Assembly: GCF_002075795.1 (NCBI RefSeq)
Contig: NZ_CP020472.1
Span: forward strand, 603,001-667,000
Reading direction: 5' to 3'
Length of the DNA: 64,000 bases
Source: Shewanella japonica
GTDB taxonomy: Bacteria; Pseudomonadota; Gammaproteobacteria; Enterobacterales; Shewanellaceae
Position 1 is the stretch's first letter; each line of letters opens with the position of its first letter. The notes under the pieces are model-generated. The model was not told the origin of the DNA. It ran no database searches and saw only the letters and a program-made list of their open reading frames with translations. Positions 8,297-17,198 of the stretch are shown one piece after another. The translations under genes and the position numbers were made by a program.

Positions 8297-8362
8297 AAAA
8301 CTCTCGACCGTGAAGTGGACCATAGATGTAAGCTACGTCGTAATCTTCACGGGTTAAATCAT
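8271..8362 (-). pseudogene. 3' remnant of a TonB-dependent receptor gene
   Basis: Read in the receptor frame, this stretch encodes YDVAYIYGPLHGREFYVG then VEGKL and a stop, matching the last 30 or so residues of the receptor at 17689-19806 with one or two changes. The match ends at the stop codon of the Ig-repeat lipoprotein gene. This is what remains of a receptor gene whose upstream part was lost or replaced. Confidence 0.85.
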
Positions 8363-11300
8363 AACTCTGAAACACAAGATACTGAGCGATGGCCAACCGG
8401 ATCAGAGGAAAAAATACTGCCGCTATGCATTGCCACGAGAATAAACTGTGAAATATTATAGGGAGTAGAACTCCAATAACCTTTATTTATCGCCCAACCA
8501 TGAGTTGTATAAAGTGTGCTGTTTGGATAATCAAAATACAAAGCTCGTAACTCATCAGAGGTGGCTTGGCGCCAATTTGTTTTTGAGTTAAATGATACAG
8601 TATTTAAATCGTTGCAATATCGGGTGTGTTGCGAAGTTGAGTCGCCAAATTGTTGCATAAGGATAAAGGTGCCTACAGGGTCAAAAGTACCCGTTCCTTC
8701 AAATGTCCTGCTATAAGTTGTTCCTGTATTAGAGGCTCCTGACATTTTGGTATAGCCCATGGAGTTTAGTACCGCAAGGCTGGGTGTGTTGGTAAATTCT
8801 TTATCCTTAGCATCACTAGTTAATCCAATCAGTGTTTTTATGCAGACACCAGCAGCAGCTGCTAAATCTGCTCCACATACAGATACTTCATTGACTAGGC
8901 TTAAGTTTTCATTGGAAGATATACCATTTTGACTTGCGGTTATTTGAGCTAAACCACTGGAAACCGCTGTGGCAGTTCCGGATAGAATTGTTACTAAACT
9001 AGTATCACTACTGCTCCATGAAACTGTCGAATTGATATCTAAACTAGTACCATCAGTATAAGTCCCTTCCGCGGTATAAATAGTTGAACGACCTACTAAT
9101 AATGTATTCGTGAGTGATGTTATCTGTATGCTCTGTAACGCTGCAGGAGTGACCAATAAATTTGCTGTATTAATGCTGAAGCCACTCAAGCTGGCACTTA
9201 TGGTGGTATTGCCTTCAGCTAATGTTGCCGCAGAACCGCTCAAAATGGTAGCAACACTCGTATCGCTGCTGTTCCATGACACTGAAGAGGTTAAGTTCTG
9301 GGTGCTATTATCGGTATAAGTTCCAGTTGCAACAAAAGAGGTATTCAGTCCTTTCGCTAAACTTACTGAGGTTGGCGATAATTGCACACTGATTAACTCA
9401 GCTGGGGTTACTGTTAAGCTTGCTAAACTGCTGGTTATGCTATTTGAACTGGCACTTATATCAGTCATGCCCACATTAACCGTCGTGGCTGAGCCATCTA
9501 GAATGGTGGCGACATTGATATCACTGCTGTTCCAAGACACTGAAGCGGTGATATCTAAGGTGCTATTGTCGGTGTAAGTCCCCGTAGCAACATAATCGGT
9601 ATTAATCCCTTTTGCTAAACTGATTGTTGCAGGTGTGATTTGAATACTGACCAACTCTTCAGTTGTTACTGTTAAGCTTGCGCTATTACTACTGATGCTA
9701 TTTAATCTGGCACTTATACTGGCAATACCTTCGTTCACTGCCGTGGCTGAGCCATCTAAAATTGTAGCGACATTGGTATCACTACTGCTCCACGCTACCG
9801 AATTAGTGATGTTTTGTGTTGTGTTATCAGTGTAGGTTCCTATGGCCACATAATCGGTATTAATGCCTTTCGCTAAGCTGATTGTTGCAGGGGTGATTTG
9901 AATGCTGACTAACTCTTCAGCTGTCACTGTTAAAGTTGCGCTATTACTATTGATGCCATTTAAGCTGGCATTTATGGTGGTAATGCCCATATTAATCGTC
10001 GTAGTTGAGCCATTTAAAATGGTGGCGACATTGGTATCACTGCTGTTCCAAGACACTGAAGCGGTGATATCCAAGGTGCTATTGTCGGTGTAAGTCCCCA
10101 TAGCCACATAATCGGTATTAATGCCTTTCGCTAAGCTGATTATTGCAGGGGTGATTTGAATGCTGGCTAACTCTTCAGCTGTCACTGTTAAAGTTGCGCT
10201 ATTACTATTGATACCATTTAAGCTGGCACTTATACTGACAATACCTTCGTTAACTGTGGTTGCCAAGCCACTTAAAATAGTGGCAACATTGGTATCACTA
10301 CTGCTCCATGACACTAAAGCTGTGATATCTAAGGTGCTATTATCGCTGTAAGTCCCCGTAGCCACATAATCGGTATTAATGCCTTTCGCTAAGCTGGTTA
10401 TTGCAGGGGTGATTTGAATGCTGACTAGCTCTTCAGATGTCACTGTTAAGCTTGCAACATTACTGTTAATGCCACTCAAGTTGACACTTATGCTGGTCAT
10501 TCCTTCACTAATTGTCGTGGCCACGCCACTTAAAATGGTGGCGACATTGGTATCACTACTACTCCAAGCTACCGAGGGAGTGATGTCTTGTGTTGTGTTA
10601 TCAGTGTAGGTTCCAGTGGCGACATAACTGGTACTTGTGCCCTTAGCTAAACTGATTGTTGCAGGGGTGATTTGAATGCTGACTAACTCTTCAGTTGTTA
10701 CTGTTAAGCTTGCGCTATTACTACTGATGCTATTTAAGCTGGCACTTATACTGACAATACCTTCGTTAACTGTGATTGCCACGCCACTTAAAATGGTGGC
10801 GACATTGGTATCACTACTACTCCAGGCTACCGAGGTCGTGATGTCTTGTGTTGTGTTATCAGTGTAGGTTCCAGTGGCGACATAACTGGTACTTGTCCCC
10901 TTAGCTAAACTGATTGTTGCAGGGGTGATTTGAATGCTGACTAACTCTTCAGTTGTTACTGTTAAGCTTGCGCTATTACTACTGATGCTATTTAAGCTGG
11001 CACTTATACTGACAATACCTTCTTTAACAGCCGTTGCAGAGCCACTTATAATAGTGGCTAAATCTGTATCACTACTACTCCAGGCTACCGAGGTCGTGAT
11101 GTCTTGTGTTGTGTTATCAGTGTAGGTTCCTGTGGCGACATAACTGGTACTTGTGCCCTTAGCTAAACTGATTGTTGCTGGGGTGATTTGAATACTGACT
11201 AACTCTTCAGCTGTTACAGTTAAGCTTGCGCTATTACTGCTAATGCCATTTAAGCTGGCACTTATGCTGGCAATACCTTCTTTAACAGCCGTTGCAGAGC

Positions 11301-12861
11301 CACTTATAATAGTGGCTAAATCTGTATCACTACTACTCCAGGCTACCGAGGTCGTGATGTCTTGTGTTGTGTTATCAGTGTAGGTTCCTGTGGCGACATA
11401 ACTGGTACTTGTGCCCTTAGCTAAACTGATTGTTGCTGGGGTGATTTGAATACTGACTAACTCTTCAGCTGTTACAGTTAAGCTTGCGCTATTACTGCTA
11501 ATGCCATTTAAGCTGGCACTTATGCTGGCAATACCTTCTTTAACAGCCGTTGCAGAGCCACTTATAATAGTGGCTAAATCTGTATCACTACTACTCCAGG
11601 CTACCGAGGTCGTGATGTCTTGTGTTGTGTTATCAGTGTAGGTTCCAGTGGCGACATAACTGGTACTTGTGCCCTTAGCTAAGCTGATTGTTGCAGGGGT
11701 GATTTGAATACTGACTAACTCTGCATCGGTTACCGTTAGGGCTGCATCATTACTGGATATTTCATTTAACTTGGCAGTGATAGTGGTACTACCTACTGCA
11801 AAAGTCATGGCTGAGCCATTGATAATGGTTGCGATATCTGTATCAGTACTAGACCATGATACTGAGTCAGTAATATCTTGTGTACTACTGTCAGTATACG
11901 TTCCTTTAGCCACATAATTGCTAATCGTGCCTTTAGCGAGGCTTAACGTAGCAGGTGTCACTTGAATGTTGACTAATTCTGCGTCGGTTACTGTTAAGCT
12001 GGCACTATTGCTACTGATGCCATTGAAGTTGGCAATTATTATGGTGTTGCCTTTATTAATGCTTGTGGCTATGCCATCTGAAATGGTGACTATGTCGTTA
12101 TTCGTGCTGCTCCATGATACCAATGAGGTGAGATCTTGAGTGCTGTTATCGGTGTATGTGCCAGTCGCAACATAAGTGGTATGAAGACCCCTAGCAATAC
12201 TGATTACTGAAGGTGTAATTTGAATACTTTCTAATAGTGCATCTGTTACTTCTAATTGGACGGTATTACTGGTCAGGTTTTCGAAACTAACATTGATTTC
12301 AGTGTTTCCAGTTTGTAAGGTTGTGAGCTCCCCCTTATCAATATTAGCAATAGAGTCATCTGAAAGATTCCAGTTCACATCATTGGTAATGTTCAACATA
12401 CTCAAATCAGAAAACGTCGCGATTGCTTGGAAAGATTGGCTTAGGCCAATTGGAAGGCTAGTCGATGCGGGGGTTAGCTGAATACTCGTAGAAACAGCTG
12501 GTGTGACCTCAATTAAGATATCATGACTAATAAGTTTGTTATAGCTTGCATGAATACTGGTGCTGCCGGTATTTAAGCCTGTAATTTTATTATCGACTAT
12601 TTGTAATATATCCTGCGCACTGTTATGCCAAGTAACCAACTCTGAAACATTGACACTTTTACCGTTCGCAAAACTTAAAATAGCGACTGCAGTTCGACTA
12701 AACCCTTTAGGAATCTCGTTAGTAGAAACATCTCCTTCCATAGAGTCAATGTAAATACGTAAGCTGACAAATTCTTGATCGCTATCGTTATCAAGATAAC
12801 AAGAAGACAGTAAAAGACAGCTTGATAAGCATAATAATGTCAGCAGCTTTTTGAGGAGCAT
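8359..12861 (-). CDS. Giant lipoprotein with about 15 bacterial Ig-like (BIg2) repeats and a C-terminal Lcl/DUF1566 domain
   Basis: 1500 residues. A lipoprotein signal peptide ends at LSSC (Cys near residue 15 or 21). One degenerate and fourteen clear Ig-like units of 86 residues follow, each starting near SIQITPATISLAKG and containing TGTYTDNTTQDIT, VSWSSSDT and ASLTVT. The C-terminal 170 residues (WRQATSDELRALYFDYPNST, then YWSSTPY) match the Lcl_C/DUF1566 domain of surface proteins. The matching DNA repeat is 258 bp, and units 4-8 are nearly identical at base level, so copy number is probably unstable. The likely role is a long outer-surface stalk displaying a ligand-binding or adhesive tip. 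It lies directly upstream of thioredoxin copy A. Confidence 0.88.
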   Translation of the reverse strand: MLLKKLLTLLCLSSCLLLSSCYLDNDSDQEFVSLRIYIDSMEGDVSTNEIPKGFSRTAVAILSFANGKSVNVSELVTWHNSAQDILQIVDNKITGLNTGSTSIHASYNKLISHDILIEVTPAVSTSIQLTPASTSLPIGLSQSFQAIATFSDLSMLNITNDVNWNLSDDSIANIDKGELTTLQTGNTEINVSFENLTSNTVQLEVTDALLESIQITPSVISIARGLHTTYVATGTYTDNSTQDLTSLVSWSSTNNDIVTISDGIATSINKGNTIIIANFNGISSNSASLTVTDAELVNIQVTPATLSLAKGTISNYVAKGTYTDSSTQDITDSVSWSSTDTDIATIINGSAMTFAVGSTTITAKLNEISSNDAALTVTDAELVSIQITPATISLAKGTSTSYVATGTYTDNTTQDITTSVAWSSSDTDLATIISGSATAVKEGIASISASLNGISSNSASLTVTAEELVSIQITPATISLAKGTSTSYVATGTYTDNTTQDITTSVAWSSSDTDLATIISGSATAVKEGIASISASLNGISSNSASLTVTAEELVSIQITPATISLAKGTSTSYVATGTYTDNTTQDITTSVAWSSSDTDLATIISGSATAVKEGIVSISASLNSISSNSASLTVTTEELVSIQITPATISLAKGTSTSYVATGTYTDNTTQDITTSVAWSSSDTNVATILSGVAITVNEGIVSISASLNSISSNSASLTVTTEELVSIQITPATISLAKGTSTSYVATGTYTDNTTQDITPSVAWSSSDTNVATILSGVATTISEGMTSISVNLSGINSNVASLTVTSEELVSIQITPAITSLAKGINTDYVATGTYSDNSTLDITALVSWSSSDTNVATILSGLATTVNEGIVSISASLNGINSNSATLTVTAEELASIQITPAIISLAKGINTDYVAMGTYTDNSTLDITASVSWNSSDTNVATILNGSTTTINMGITTINASLNGINSNSATLTVTAEELVSIQITPATISLAKGINTDYVAIGTYTDNTTQNITNSVAWSSSDTNVATILDGSATAVNEGIASISARLNSISSNSASLTVTTEELVSIQITPATISLAKGINTDYVATGTYTDNSTLDITASVSWNSSDINVATILDGSATTVNVGMTDISASSNSITSSLASLTVTPAELISVQLSPTSVSLAKGLNTSFVATGTYTDNSTQNLTSSVSWNSSDTSVATILSGSAATLAEGNTTISASLSGFSINTANLLVTPAALQSIQITSLTNTLLVGRSTIYTAEGTYTDGTSLDINSTVSWSSSDTSLVTILSGTATAVSSGLAQITASQNGISSNENLSLVNEVSVCGADLAAAAGVCIKTLIGLTSDAKDKEFTNTPSLAVLNSMGYTKMSGASNTGTTYSRTFEGTGTFDPVGTFILMQQFGDSTSQHTRYCNDLNTVSFNSKTNWRQATSDELRALYFDYPNSTLYTTHGWAINKGYWSSTPYNISQFILVAMHSGSIFSSDPVGHRSVSCVSEL
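9640..11720. repeat. Tandem 258-bp repeats encoding Ig-like domains
   Basis: At least eight successive units with a 258-bp period show very high identity. For example, the segments from about 11160, 11418 and 11676 start with the same sequence. The repeat lies wholly within the lipoprotein frame and keeps phase (86 codons). Recombination or assembly collapse could change the number of units. Confidence 0.85.
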
Positions 12862-13512
12862 CAGGGTTACTTCCTTGTCGTTTTTTTTAACAATAATCGA
12901 AAGGTATTCAATTAATCATAAATATTCATTGAACAGTTATTATAGCGACTATTATTGCTTTTAAAATGATGAAATGAGCTTTTGTAGCTAGAGAATAAGG
13001 CTGATTTTAGCGTTTTATTAGGCTTATATTGCGTGAGAGGGACAGTTGAGTTACTTAAAAATGAATTAATATCGTTTTGAGTAAAAAATAAACAAAAGTT
13101 TAAAGCTTTCTCTTATCAATATGTTTTCGGTTTAATAAACTGACTAATGACTCACTCCATTATCTTGGTGTTAGCAAAATGTTAGTGGCGACAGGGCGCA
13201 AAAATATCCTGAGGTTGTCGATATTCATTGGTTGCGACATCCATTAAAGCGAGTAATGAGTCAAATAGGTTGTCGTGTGAAAAGGATTGATTTTTAGCGA
13301 TATTTCTTAAGCAGTGAGTATCTAAATTTTATTGATATGACAATATTTAACCTTTGTATCAAAATCTTTATAACTTTAGCTAGTTTTTAAGATAAACCTC
13401 AGTTTCGTTGTCTACAATGAGTCATATTTTATGTTTATCTCATAGATAAACAGTCATGAGTACATCGCCATCAATATTTGCAACGATATAAATTATTAAA
13501 GAAGGTATCGTT
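12862..13512. other. Long intergenic region with a probable gene remnant
   Basis: AT-rich. The part near 13000-13110 resembles the DNA upstream of copy A (GGCTGA-TTTAGCG and the following bases). Compared with copy A it carries about 340 extra bases, which include a 48-codon minus-strand open frame listed separately. No promoter can be named with confidence. Confidence 0.45.
13182..13330 (-). pseudogene. Possible 3' gene remnant
   Basis: A minus-strand frame of about 48 codons with protein-like composition (HCLRNIAKNQSFSHDNLFDS followed by LLALMDVATNEYRQ) ends at TAA 13182 and has no start codon. It has no counterpart in the upstream region of copy A. I do not recognise the family, and it could also be a chance open frame. 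Confidence 0.25.
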
Positions 13513-13920
13513 ATCAAAGAGAATCACAATTCAAATCTGTCTCGTCGTAAGCCTTTGATTGTTTTAGGCGTAATTGCAGCCATAGCGATACTGTTTGCGG
13601 TGTTGTTCAATGTATTACCTAAGGGCTTTAAAACTAGCCACGAGGAGATTGGTTCAGGTATTCCTGTATTGGTGTTTGTTTACGATCATAACCTTGCAGT
13701 GAGTAACAGTCAGACCGAGCAAATGAATACAGCTCGCGCGACGTTAGGTGATGATGTGTCGTTTCTTATTGCACGAATCGGAACACCTGAAGGCGACCAG
13801 TTTATTGCTAAGTATCAAGCACGACCAGCTGAACTGTTAATGTTTGAATCTGCCGGCAGCTTGACTAAAAGACAGTACGCTTTAATGCAAGCCAACGAGA
13901 TTATGCACTGGGTTAAGTAA
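13513..13920 (+). CDS. Membrane-anchored thioredoxin-fold protein, copy B
   Basis: About 135 residues, a paralog of the gene at 7190. It has one membrane helix (IVLGVIAAIAILFAVLFNVL) and a thioredoxin-like domain without CxxC. From about codon 60 to beyond the stop the DNA is nearly identical to copy A, while the 5' part has diverged, which suggests gene conversion or recent recombination. In-frame TAA at 13489 limits the N-terminus. The only conventional alternatives are CTG 13537 or TTG 13555, which falls inside the membrane helix. AGAAGG lies seven bases before ATC 13513, the same arrangement as copy A, so an AUC start is likely. It is convergent with a YHS lipoprotein gene. Confidence 0.6.
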   Translation: MKENHNSNLSRRKPLIVLGVIAAIAILFAVLFNVLPKGFKTSHEEIGSGIPVLVFVYDHNLAVSNSQTEQMNTARATLGDDVSFLIARIGTPEGDQFIAKYQARPAELLMFESAGSLTKRQYALMQANEIMHWVK

Positions 13921-14037
13921 CCATAGTTCAGGTTAAGTCGCTATTTTAGGCTGGTTACTATTAGGTGAATTAGGCTGTTTACTAATAGGCGAACATTGAC
14001 TTTACGGTGCAAGAGATAGCAAAAGTGTAGATATGTT

Positions 14038-14069
14038 AAAGGGGCAGAATGATATCATTCTGCCCCTTT
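14038..14069. terminator. Terminator after thioredoxin-fold copy B
   Basis: GGGGCAGAATGAT followed by its exact complement forms a 26-bp palindrome with A and T runs on either side. It sits in the same place as the hairpin after copy A. Confidence 0.88.
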
Positions 14070-14122
14070 TTATCTTGGTAATGATTAGATAATTACTAGG
14101 CTTGGTTATAACTGGTTTAGTG

Positions 14123-14572
14123 TTATTTTGTGGTTTTCTTTAGCCAATATTCGTCAGCTTCTTTAATAAATTGGTCTCTATTTTCTAGCCAATTCTCTCG
14201 CACGCTCAAGCTATAGTTCAAATACAGTTTGTCTTCAAAAACGGTAAAGGCTTGGGGGTCACTGCTGACCACAAAACCGCTGCTCATAGCATAAGCACAG
14301 TAACCACCATATTGCGGCATGTATCGGCCTGGTGACTGCTCAAATTGCTGTTGATGTTGCTTAGTGGAAAATAACCATTGCGAACCTTGGTACTCTGTTT
14401 GAAACTCTGCGTTACCTTTTACTGCCTTATTATCAGTAAAATAAGCCACCACATCATAACCTGTTACAGCATAACCTTGGTCGTTATAAATAGGTTTGTC
14501 ACTCAAACTGGTGCAGCCGATCACAGTAAGTGACAGTAATAGCGGCAGCATTAAATTGATCAGTTTTCTCAT
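14123..14572 (-). CDS. YHS-domain lipoprotein, copy B
   Basis: 149 residues. A lipoprotein signal peptide (MRKLINLMLPLLLSLTVIGC) is followed by a YHS-type domain: YNDQGYAVTGYDVVAYF, then YGGYCAYAMSSGFVVSSDPQ and a C-terminal NYSLSVRENWLENRDQF segment. YHS domains are metal-associated modules, but the literal Y-H-S triplet is replaced here. I chose ATG 14572 because AAAGGAAATGAG precedes it; the frame is open 12 codons further. Apart from the signal peptide, it is nearly identical to the protein at 16604-17056. It lies downstream of nhaD in the same direction and ends toward thioredoxin-fold copy B. Confidence 0.82.
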   Translation of the reverse strand: MRKLINLMLPLLLSLTVIGCTSLSDKPIYNDQGYAVTGYDVVAYFTDNKAVKGNAEFQTEYQGSQWLFSTKQHQQQFEQSPGRYMPQYGGYCAYAMSSGFVVSSDPQAFTVFEDKLYLNYSLSVRENWLENRDQFIKEADEYWLKKTTK

Positions 14573-14752
14573 CTCATTTCCTTTGAAGCTAACATATTTA
14601 AACTGCAACTTGTTATTAGTCAGTATTACAAACGGTTGGTTAAAATGTGTTAACTATAAATCTGTGGTTATTGAATGAGACCTAATGAATGAGAAAAACC
14701 TTTCAAGCAATATCATATATTGACGTTATTAACTCAAACGATTGTAAAGTGT

Positions 14753-14777
14753 AGTAAGGCGCATATAGCGCCTTTTT
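14753..14777. terminator. Short GC hairpin downstream of nhaD
   Basis: AAGGCGC-ATATA-GCGCCTT is followed by TTTTT on the plus strand only. On the nhaD strand the T-run is missing, so its function as the nhaD terminator is doubtful. Confidence 0.35.
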
Positions 14778-14807
14778 AGGTATTGGATATTGCGCAATAG
14801 TTTACTT

Positions 14808-16055
14808 CTAATTGTGTAGATGATTTGCTAAAAATAAGGTTAAGCCATAGCCTACGCTATAACACAGCAGCAAAGCGGGAACGAATTTAAGGTATGCCAC
14901 AAAAGTCAGCTCTTGCACTTTGCTCATGGCAATAATTCCCGCCGCAGAGCCAATCACTAATAAAGAACCACCTACTCCGACAGAGTAAGTCAGCCCTAAC
15001 CATTGGGCTGTACTTAAGGTTGGATCTGCTTTTAACAACGCAGCAGTTAGCGGTACGTTATCTAATACAGCAGAGCCAACCCCTACAAAAAAGTTCGAAA
15101 CACCTGGGTCATACATTGAATAAACTTGAGTGAGCAAATCCAAGGTACCAATTTCTTTTAGCATGCCGACCAGTAGTAGGATACCTAAAAAAAACAACAA
15201 GGTGTCATACTCAACTTGGCGAATATATTCTAAAATCTGCACTTCTTCGTCTTTGGTTTTACTGCTCTTACCCACTAAAAACATAACCGATAATCCTGCT
15301 AAAAAGGTTAATACCGGTGGAATGGCAAACAACACATTAAGCACCATTGTAAGGAATATCGTCACAAGGAAAATCATGCCAATAACAATATCTATTGAAT
15401 TGAATGATTGTTTGATAGGCGTAGTGCTGACTGTGCCTTTAGCATTTAAAGAGAATATTACTGATAGCAAAAGTACGCTGATGGTTGCTGGGATAAACAA
15501 GGCTAATAACTCTGAAATATGAACTTTTCCAGCTAAGAAAATCATCAAGGTGGTTACATCTCCTGTTATTAACGCTACTCCGCCGGAGTTCACGGCGAAA
15601 ATAATCAACACAGCCATACGACAACGCATCTGGTCATCGAGATTAAAGGTGGTTAATAAGCCCAGTGAGACTAACGTTGCGGTGACATTGTCACAAAATG
15701 TTGAAAGTACAAGCGCGAATGCCCCCACTTGAAGCATCAACATTCTGACAGATACCTGTTGTGGAAATATCTTTTGTACTAGTACTTGGATCATGCCTTT
15801 GGCATTGAGGTAAGCTACAAAAGTCATTGTTGACATTAAAAACAGCCATAGCGTGGCTATTTCCAATAGATTTTCATTTAATTCTTCTGAGATTATCGCT
15901 GTTTGTTCGGGCGTTTGTGCTGCAATGAATAGCGTAATCCAAGAAACACAGCCTAAAAACAGTGTGGTTTTAGCCTTATTTATATGGGTAACTTCTTCAA
16001 AAATAATACTGAGTAAAGCGATAACGGCAAGGGTGAGCAGAAAGATTTCTAGCAT
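14808..16055 (-). CDS. nhaD: NhaD-type Na+/H+ antiporter
   Basis: A 415-residue integral membrane protein with about 12 hydrophobic helices. The N-terminus (IIFEEVTHINKAKTTLFLG) and the central TFCDNVTATLVSLGLLTTF, followed later by GVGSAVLDNVPLTAALLKAD, are typical of NhaD. The two D-N motifs in the antiparallel half-repeats carry the ion-binding aspartates in the ion transporter superfamily. Its role is sodium or lithium export in exchange for protons, fitting a marine or alkaline lifestyle. It lies between the copy B YHS gene and the remnant of copy C, so it separates two pieces of the duplicated module. Confidence 0.88.
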   Translation of the reverse strand: MLEIFLLTLAVIALLSIIFEEVTHINKAKTTLFLGCVSWITLFIAAQTPEQTAIISEELNENLLEIATLWLFLMSTMTFVAYLNAKGMIQVLVQKIFPQQVSVRMLMLQVGAFALVLSTFCDNVTATLVSLGLLTTFNLDDQMRCRMAVLIIFAVNSGGVALITGDVTTLMIFLAGKVHISELLALFIPATISVLLLSVIFSLNAKGTVSTTPIKQSFNSIDIVIGMIFLVTIFLTMVLNVLFAIPPVLTFLAGLSVMFLVGKSSKTKDEEVQILEYIRQVEYDTLLFFLGILLLVGMLKEIGTLDLLTQVYSMYDPGVSNFFVGVGSAVLDNVPLTAALLKADPTLSTAQWLGLTYSVGVGGSLLVIGSAAGIIAMSKVQELTFVAYLKFVPALLLCYSVGYGLTLFLANHLHN

Positions 16056-16306
16056 AACGGCAATTCCAACGACTTGTTAATGACATAACGGTTTGTCACG
16101 AATTTAAGCTAGCTCAACTTTAAGATTCAATTAAGCTTTCTAGTGTGGGCGGATCACATCACATAATTGCTAGTTATGCAATCTAGCTCACTGATTTAGG
16201 CTGATTTAGGAAATATAAACTCCTGTTAACAAATTGAGCTTCGTCAATCATTGTTTGCAGCAGTTTTTACTACCTATTGTAACTCAGGGCTTTAATGCTT
16301 TGACTT
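16056..16306. other. Intergenic region between nhaD and the copy C remnant
   Basis: AT-rich DNA upstream of nhaD. It contains a GGCTGATTTAGG segment near 16199 that resembles the upstream DNA of copies A and B. No gene is seen. Confidence 0.35.
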
Positions 16307-16476
16307 GATGATGTGTCGTTTTGATTGCGAGAATAGGGACACCAGAGGGCGATCAATTTATTCGTAAATACCAAGCAAGACCTGCAGAGCTACTCATGTT
16401 TGAGCCCGCTGGTAGTTTGGTAAAAAGGCAATATGCCTTAATGCAATCCAATGAAATCATGCAGTGGATAAATTAG
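16307..16476 (+). pseudogene. Truncated, frameshifted remnant of the thioredoxin-fold gene, copy C
   Basis: The DNA matches the 3' part of copies A and B: DDVSF, then after a one-base loss (TTTCTTATT in copy B against TTTTGATT here) IARIGTPEGDQFIRKYQARP and AELLMFEPAGSLVKRQYALM, ending NEIMQWIN and a stop. The 5' half with the membrane helix is absent apart from a possible AGGGCTTTAA trace near 16286. It is followed by a hairpin and a convergent YHS gene, as in copy B. Confidence 0.85.
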
Positions 16477-16535
16477 TGAAATAGCTAGTGCAATCGCTAA
16501 ATCTCAACGCGTGATATTTCACAGCTTTAGTCATT

Positions 16536-16569
16536 AAAAAGGGTCGAATGGTTTCATTCGACCCTTTTT
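16536..16569. terminator. Bidirectional terminator after the copy C remnant
   Basis: A 15-bp stem AAAAAGGGTCGAATG with its complement and loop GTTT. It occupies the same position as the hairpins after copies A and B, but the stem sequence has changed in a compensated way. Confidence 0.9.
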
Positions 16570-16603
16570 ATATATTAACTAACAGTCATAACTTAATTGA
16601 TAT

Positions 16604-17056
16604 TCAATTTTTGGCGACTTTTTGCTGCCAATATCCATCGGCTTCTTGAATAAATTGCGCTTTATTTTCGAGCCAGTTTTCTCGCACACTTAAACTGTAG
16701 TTTAAATATAGTTTGTCTTGATACACAGTAAAAGTTTGTGGATCACTGCTGACAACAAAGCCACTGCTCATGGCGTAGGCGCAATAACCGCCGTATTGTG
16801 GAATGTAACGTTCGGGGGACTGTTCAAACTGTCGTTGATGTTGTTTAGTTGCAAACAACCACTGTGAGCCTTGGTATTCTGTTTGGAATGCTGTACTGCC
16901 TTTAACTGCTTTATTATCAGTAAAATACGCAACGACATCATAACCTGTAACCGCATAGCCTTGGTCGTTATAAATTGGCTTGTCACTCAAGCTAGTGCAT
17001 CCCATCAGAGCCATGGATAAACCGAGTAATATTAAAAGGCGGTGTAATGTTCTCAT
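16604..17056 (-). CDS. YHS-domain lipoprotein, copy C
   Basis: 150 residues. The lipoprotein signal peptide (MRTLHRLLILLGLSMALMGC) differs from copy B, but from CTSLSDKPIYNDQGYAV onward the two proteins are nearly identical. The domain has the same GYDVVAYF and GGYCAYAMSSG segments. AAAGGAAATAAG precedes the ATG. It is the third gene in the direction TonB receptor, CSWC thioredoxin, YHS lipoprotein, 142 bases after the thioredoxin stop, and may belong to the same operon or have its own promoter. The context suggests a periplasmic metal-handling role, which is inference. Confidence 0.83.
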   Translation of the reverse strand: MRTLHRLLILLGLSMALMGCTSLSDKPIYNDQGYAVTGYDVVAYFTDNKAVKGSTAFQTEYQGSQWLFATKQHQRQFEQSPERYIPQYGGYCAYAMSSGFVVSSDPQTFTVYQDKLYLNYSLSVRENWLENKAQFIQEADGYWQQKVAKN

Positions 17057-17198
17057 CTTATTTCCTTTGATGTCCGTTGACTGATGACACTCACTGTTTA
17101 AGTCATTGGTAAATAAGACCCCGCAAACGAGAAAAACATTTCATTGTTGGGTATATCATGGAGGAGGTTATCTTTGGGAGTTTTAACGGCATCCCCTG

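Noticed and set aside
9110..11125. A row of plus-strand open frames of about 63 codons every 258 bases inside the lipoprotein gene
   Set aside because: They are antisense shadows created by the repeat unit; their spacing equals the repeat period and none has a ribosome site.
9640..11720. Regular direct repeats as a possible CRISPR or satellite array
   Set aside because: The repeats are 258 bp, in phase with 86 codons and lie in one coding frame; there are no short repeats with unique spacers.
16310..16476. A functional short gene in the copy C remnant
   Set aside because: It lacks the membrane helix, carries a one-base deletion and has no start with a ribosome site.
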